Shown: one piece after another, positions 61,476-64,000 of the stretch
Numbering within the stretch: position 1 is the stretch's first letter
How the letters are laid out: each line of letters begins with the position of its first letter
From: Sipunculus nudus
Taxonomy: Eukaryota; Annelida; Sipuncula; Golfingiida; Sipunculidae
Assembly (NCBI GenBank): GCA_026874595.1
Contig: CM049313.1
Location: 48,225,659 to 48,289,658, forward strand
Length of the DNA stretch: 64,000 bases
Direction of reading: 5' to 3'
Translations under genes and position numbers: made by a program
The notes under the pieces: generated by a model
Databases searched by the model: none
The model's input: only the letters and a program-made list of their open reading frames with translations
What the model was told of the DNA's origin: nothing

Positions 61476-61489
61476 GTTACCATGGTAAC
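61476..61489. promoter_or_regulatory. Perfect palindromic X-box-like site in unit 2
   Basis: gttaccatggtaac is a perfect 14-bp palindrome and an exact X-box. Unit 3 has the same at 63881-63894; unit 1 has a variant (gcaaccatggttac) at 59095-59108. Confidence 0.4.
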
Positions 61490-61783
61490 AATTGACCGGA
61501 AAAATTTGATAGCAATTGGAAAGCTAACATAAAGAGGAGTAAAATGAGCTACAGATTATGCGGCTACGATTATTATTGACGAAGATATGAAGAAAATAAA
61601 AATTTTAGGTTTTTTGGTGACACTGACCTTGACCTTTCACCGATCATGACCAAAAACAATAGGCTCCGAGAAGAACCGATTTTACACTTAATGTAAAAGT
61701 TTCAGAGCGATTGCTTTAAAATTGTGGCTTGTAGCGCGCAGACATACAGACAGACAGACAGACAAACAAACAAACAAACAAAC

Positions 61784-62308
61784 TAGACGACCATAGGTCG
61801 GGACTTGCCGGAAGTAGAAATTAGAATGTCAAACTAACAGACAACAAAGAGCAGAAAGGCAAAAAACATTTGGAACAGGTCAAATGACCAACCCCTTTTG
61901 TTTGGAAAACATAAGCACATCTTTATGTGGTTTTACTGATTTTCAAAAGTCGCAGACGAGTAGACAGACAAACAGACAGACAGACAGAAAAAAAACTCCA
62001 GGTGAAGGTCGTGTACTCATGCCATACAAAATTGAAAGCATGAATAAAATAAGCCACAGTCTATTCGAATAATTCTTCATACTTTGAATTTCATGAATTG
62101 TAACCTACATAAGGTCACTATGGTAAGGGAGGAATATGAAAGAGTAACCAAGAGGATAAACGCATTAAATCTAGTTTCAGATGCTACAATCAAAGTTGTG
62201 ACACAATTTATAGTTTTGGAGATATGGTACAATAATGATTACTGCAGCGGCATCTAGCTGGTTATTTTCCAAAATGATAAAAGTAAGCTTCGCGAAATTT
62301 TATTAGTA

Positions 62309-62373
<65 letters not shown>

Positions 62374-64000
62374 GATGTATAATTTATATTTAACCCCTAC
62401 CCCTAATTGCAAACCGGATATCCGTCCCTGAATTGACACACCCAACTGCAAATCGGGGATCCGTCCCTGATATTATAGTTGTGATTGTGCTTACCAGCAA
62501 CACTATCTCTGCATTCCGTAACATTTCGGGGAGCCTCTCTCTTTGTTTTTGTTTTTGTTTTTTTTTTTAAGGGATTATCCTTTACAACAGGTCATTAAGC
62601 TCTCAATGCATTGAAATCCTCAAAGTGCGGCAATACAAAGAATGAAAAGAGGCCACCACCAAAAGCACAGGTGGGATCAATCCGGATTGTATCTTTCATG
62701 GACCATCGCACATCCATAGAACAAAGCTCCAACTGTCAAATGTAATGCCCCTGCCGACATTTACTATTACATACTGCCATCGCTTATGGTCATGGCAATT
62801 GGATGTACTTTTTTTATTTGAAGAAAAACGATGCAAGATTCGAAGAAACTTACAATATAATCATATAATGTGACCGAGAATGTTAGACGCTATCAAATGC
62901 TGAAAACTATAAGTCTTCCACATAAAAATAACACAATTATAGGCGTTTCTTTGAATGGTCCCATGATCTCGTTTGACAAGAAATGGTGCGAAATATGACG
63001 AGATATTCACTTTTATCACTTAAAACTGGTCAAATGATTCTTGAACAATAGAAAAATAAAATATCTAGCATGAAAATGACCGACATAAAGACATTTGTTT
63101 GAAATCTAAAATATTCTCGTTTGGCGGGAGATGATACGAGATGTGGCGAGATTTGCAGTGTAATCATGTCCAGCTTCTGAAATACTACCAAATGCTGAAA
63201 ACTACTCCATTTTAGCATTAACCGTGATCAAGTTATAAGCATTTCTGTGAAATCTCGTAATTTCTCGTTTGGCAATAAACCGAGCGAGATTTGACGAGAA
63301 TTGCAATGGAATGGCTTAGAACCAAGAGAAAGCAGCCTTATGCTAAAAACTAGACCCTTAAAGCATAAATATTAACCGAGATAGAAGCCAAAAACTACAT
63401 ATTTTCAGATCGTCAAGTTTAACCTCAAAATTTGGTAACCATGGTAACGGCAGCACAAGGCTATATGTAGGAAGGAATAAGGCAATGATCCTAGTTTTAC
63501 ATGCGACAAAGAAAATTGTTATATGCTTAATATTTTTTTAGATATTGCGGAAAAATGAAAAGTTGTAGTGTTTCCAGTACCACGCCCCCTGGTGGTTTTT
63601 TCTCGAAAAATGAAAAAACAAGTTCGAGATAATACAGAAAAACAGAAAATATGTCACTTTTAGAACGTTAGCTGTAAAACTGCCACCTCAAAATCGTATT
63701 TAATGAAATCTCGAAAAATCTCGTTTGACGAAAAATGGCACGAGATTTTGCGAGACTTGCATTAATTTTCCATAGAGCATATAAAATGCTACACAATGCA
63801 AAAAACTAGACCTCTCTAACTTAAAAAATGAGAAATTTGGAGTGAAATTTTCGAATTTTCCGATTTTCCCCCAAAAATACGTTACCATGGTAACAATTGA
63901 CCGGAAAATTTTGATAGCAATTGGTAAGCTAATATAAAGAGGAGTAAAATGAGCTACAGATTATGCGGCTACGATTATTATTGACGAAGATATGAAGAAA
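61784..64000 (+). repeat. Large tandem repeat family, unit 3 (cut by window end)
   Basis: Collinear with 59391-61611, a recent tandem copy with scattered substitutions, a longer (ATT)n tract (62311-62371) and small indels. It continues beyond 64000. Confidence 0.92.

Larger units (their letters stand above)
59391..61783 (+). repeat. Large tandem repeat family, unit 2 (2393 bp)
   Basis: From tagacgaccataggtcggg to the (CAGA)n(CAAA)n tail at 61745-61783. It repeats with high identity as unit 3 (offset 2393-2404). It carries an (ATT)n tract (59919-59974), several ~150-bp ctcgttt/gcgagattt subunits, two X-box palindromes, a CTCF-like core at 61176-61194 and an AGGTCA-type repeat at 61624-61641. 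Short open frames are artefacts. Confidence 0.9.

Overview
The window looks like eukaryotic, invertebrate genomic DNA. It is AT-rich and full of degenerate transposon copies, SINEs with tRNA-type promoters, LINE remnants, minisatellites and long (TA)n, (GA)n and (CAGA)n tracts. It holds one convincing protein-coding gene with introns. The repeat style ((CAGA)n-tailed dispersed repeats, repeats rich in TGACCTTTGACC-type motifs, poly-C tracts followed by 'cgcccctg') suggests a mollusc, most likely a bivalve. That assignment is inference, not a database result.

The gene is a Bsx/bsh (brain-specific homeobox) orthologue on the + strand in three exons: 33456-33714, 37078-37262 and 39100-39384. The splice sites are canonical, the phases fit, and the reconstructed protein is 242 aa. 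It carries an Eh1-like N-terminal motif (FFIDDLL), a homeodomain at residues 105-164 and an acidic tail. No second gene is visible in 64 kb. Instead, islands of balanced-composition, non-repetitive, non-coding sequence (about 9.0-9.5, 11.0-11.5, 12.8-13.1, 32.3-33.1, 34.8-35.0, 40.9-41.4, 42.6-43.5, 45.2-46.2, 49.1-50.0, 55.8-56.3 and 57.0-57.3 kb) stand out against the AT-rich, repetitive background. They look like candidate conserved enhancers around a developmental regulator.

Layout. 0-23 kb: AT-rich intergenic DNA with non-autonomous inverted-repeat elements (2.47-3.89, 3.98-4.12, 4.12-4.74 and 5.83-6.56 kb), a paired dispersed repeat (15.6 and 20.5 kb), a SINE (18.1 kb) and poly-C elements. 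23.7-31.4 kb: a large minisatellite built from a 34-bp unit. Its homogeneous core keeps strict 34-bp phase for about 3.1 kb (25.77-28.89 kb), with higher-order duplications of 442 and 850 bp, degenerate edges and a tandem SINE insertion. 31.7-40.2 kb: a SINE and then Bsx. 40-51 kb: candidate regulatory islands, microsatellites and an L1/Tx1-like LINE remnant. 52.0-55.3 kb: a decayed CR1/Jockey-like LINE on the - strand. 57.4-64 kb: tandem units of a large repeat family.

The most unusual signals are two. The first is the 34-bp array: it is open in forward frames only because 34 is not a multiple of 3, and each unit carries a small dyad. The second is the 57.4-64 kb repeat family. Its units carry, in fixed order and spacing, a sequence closely matching the vertebrate CTCF core, a palindromic RFX X-box-like site and an AGGTCA-type direct repeat, and so resemble a transposon-borne regulatory cassette.
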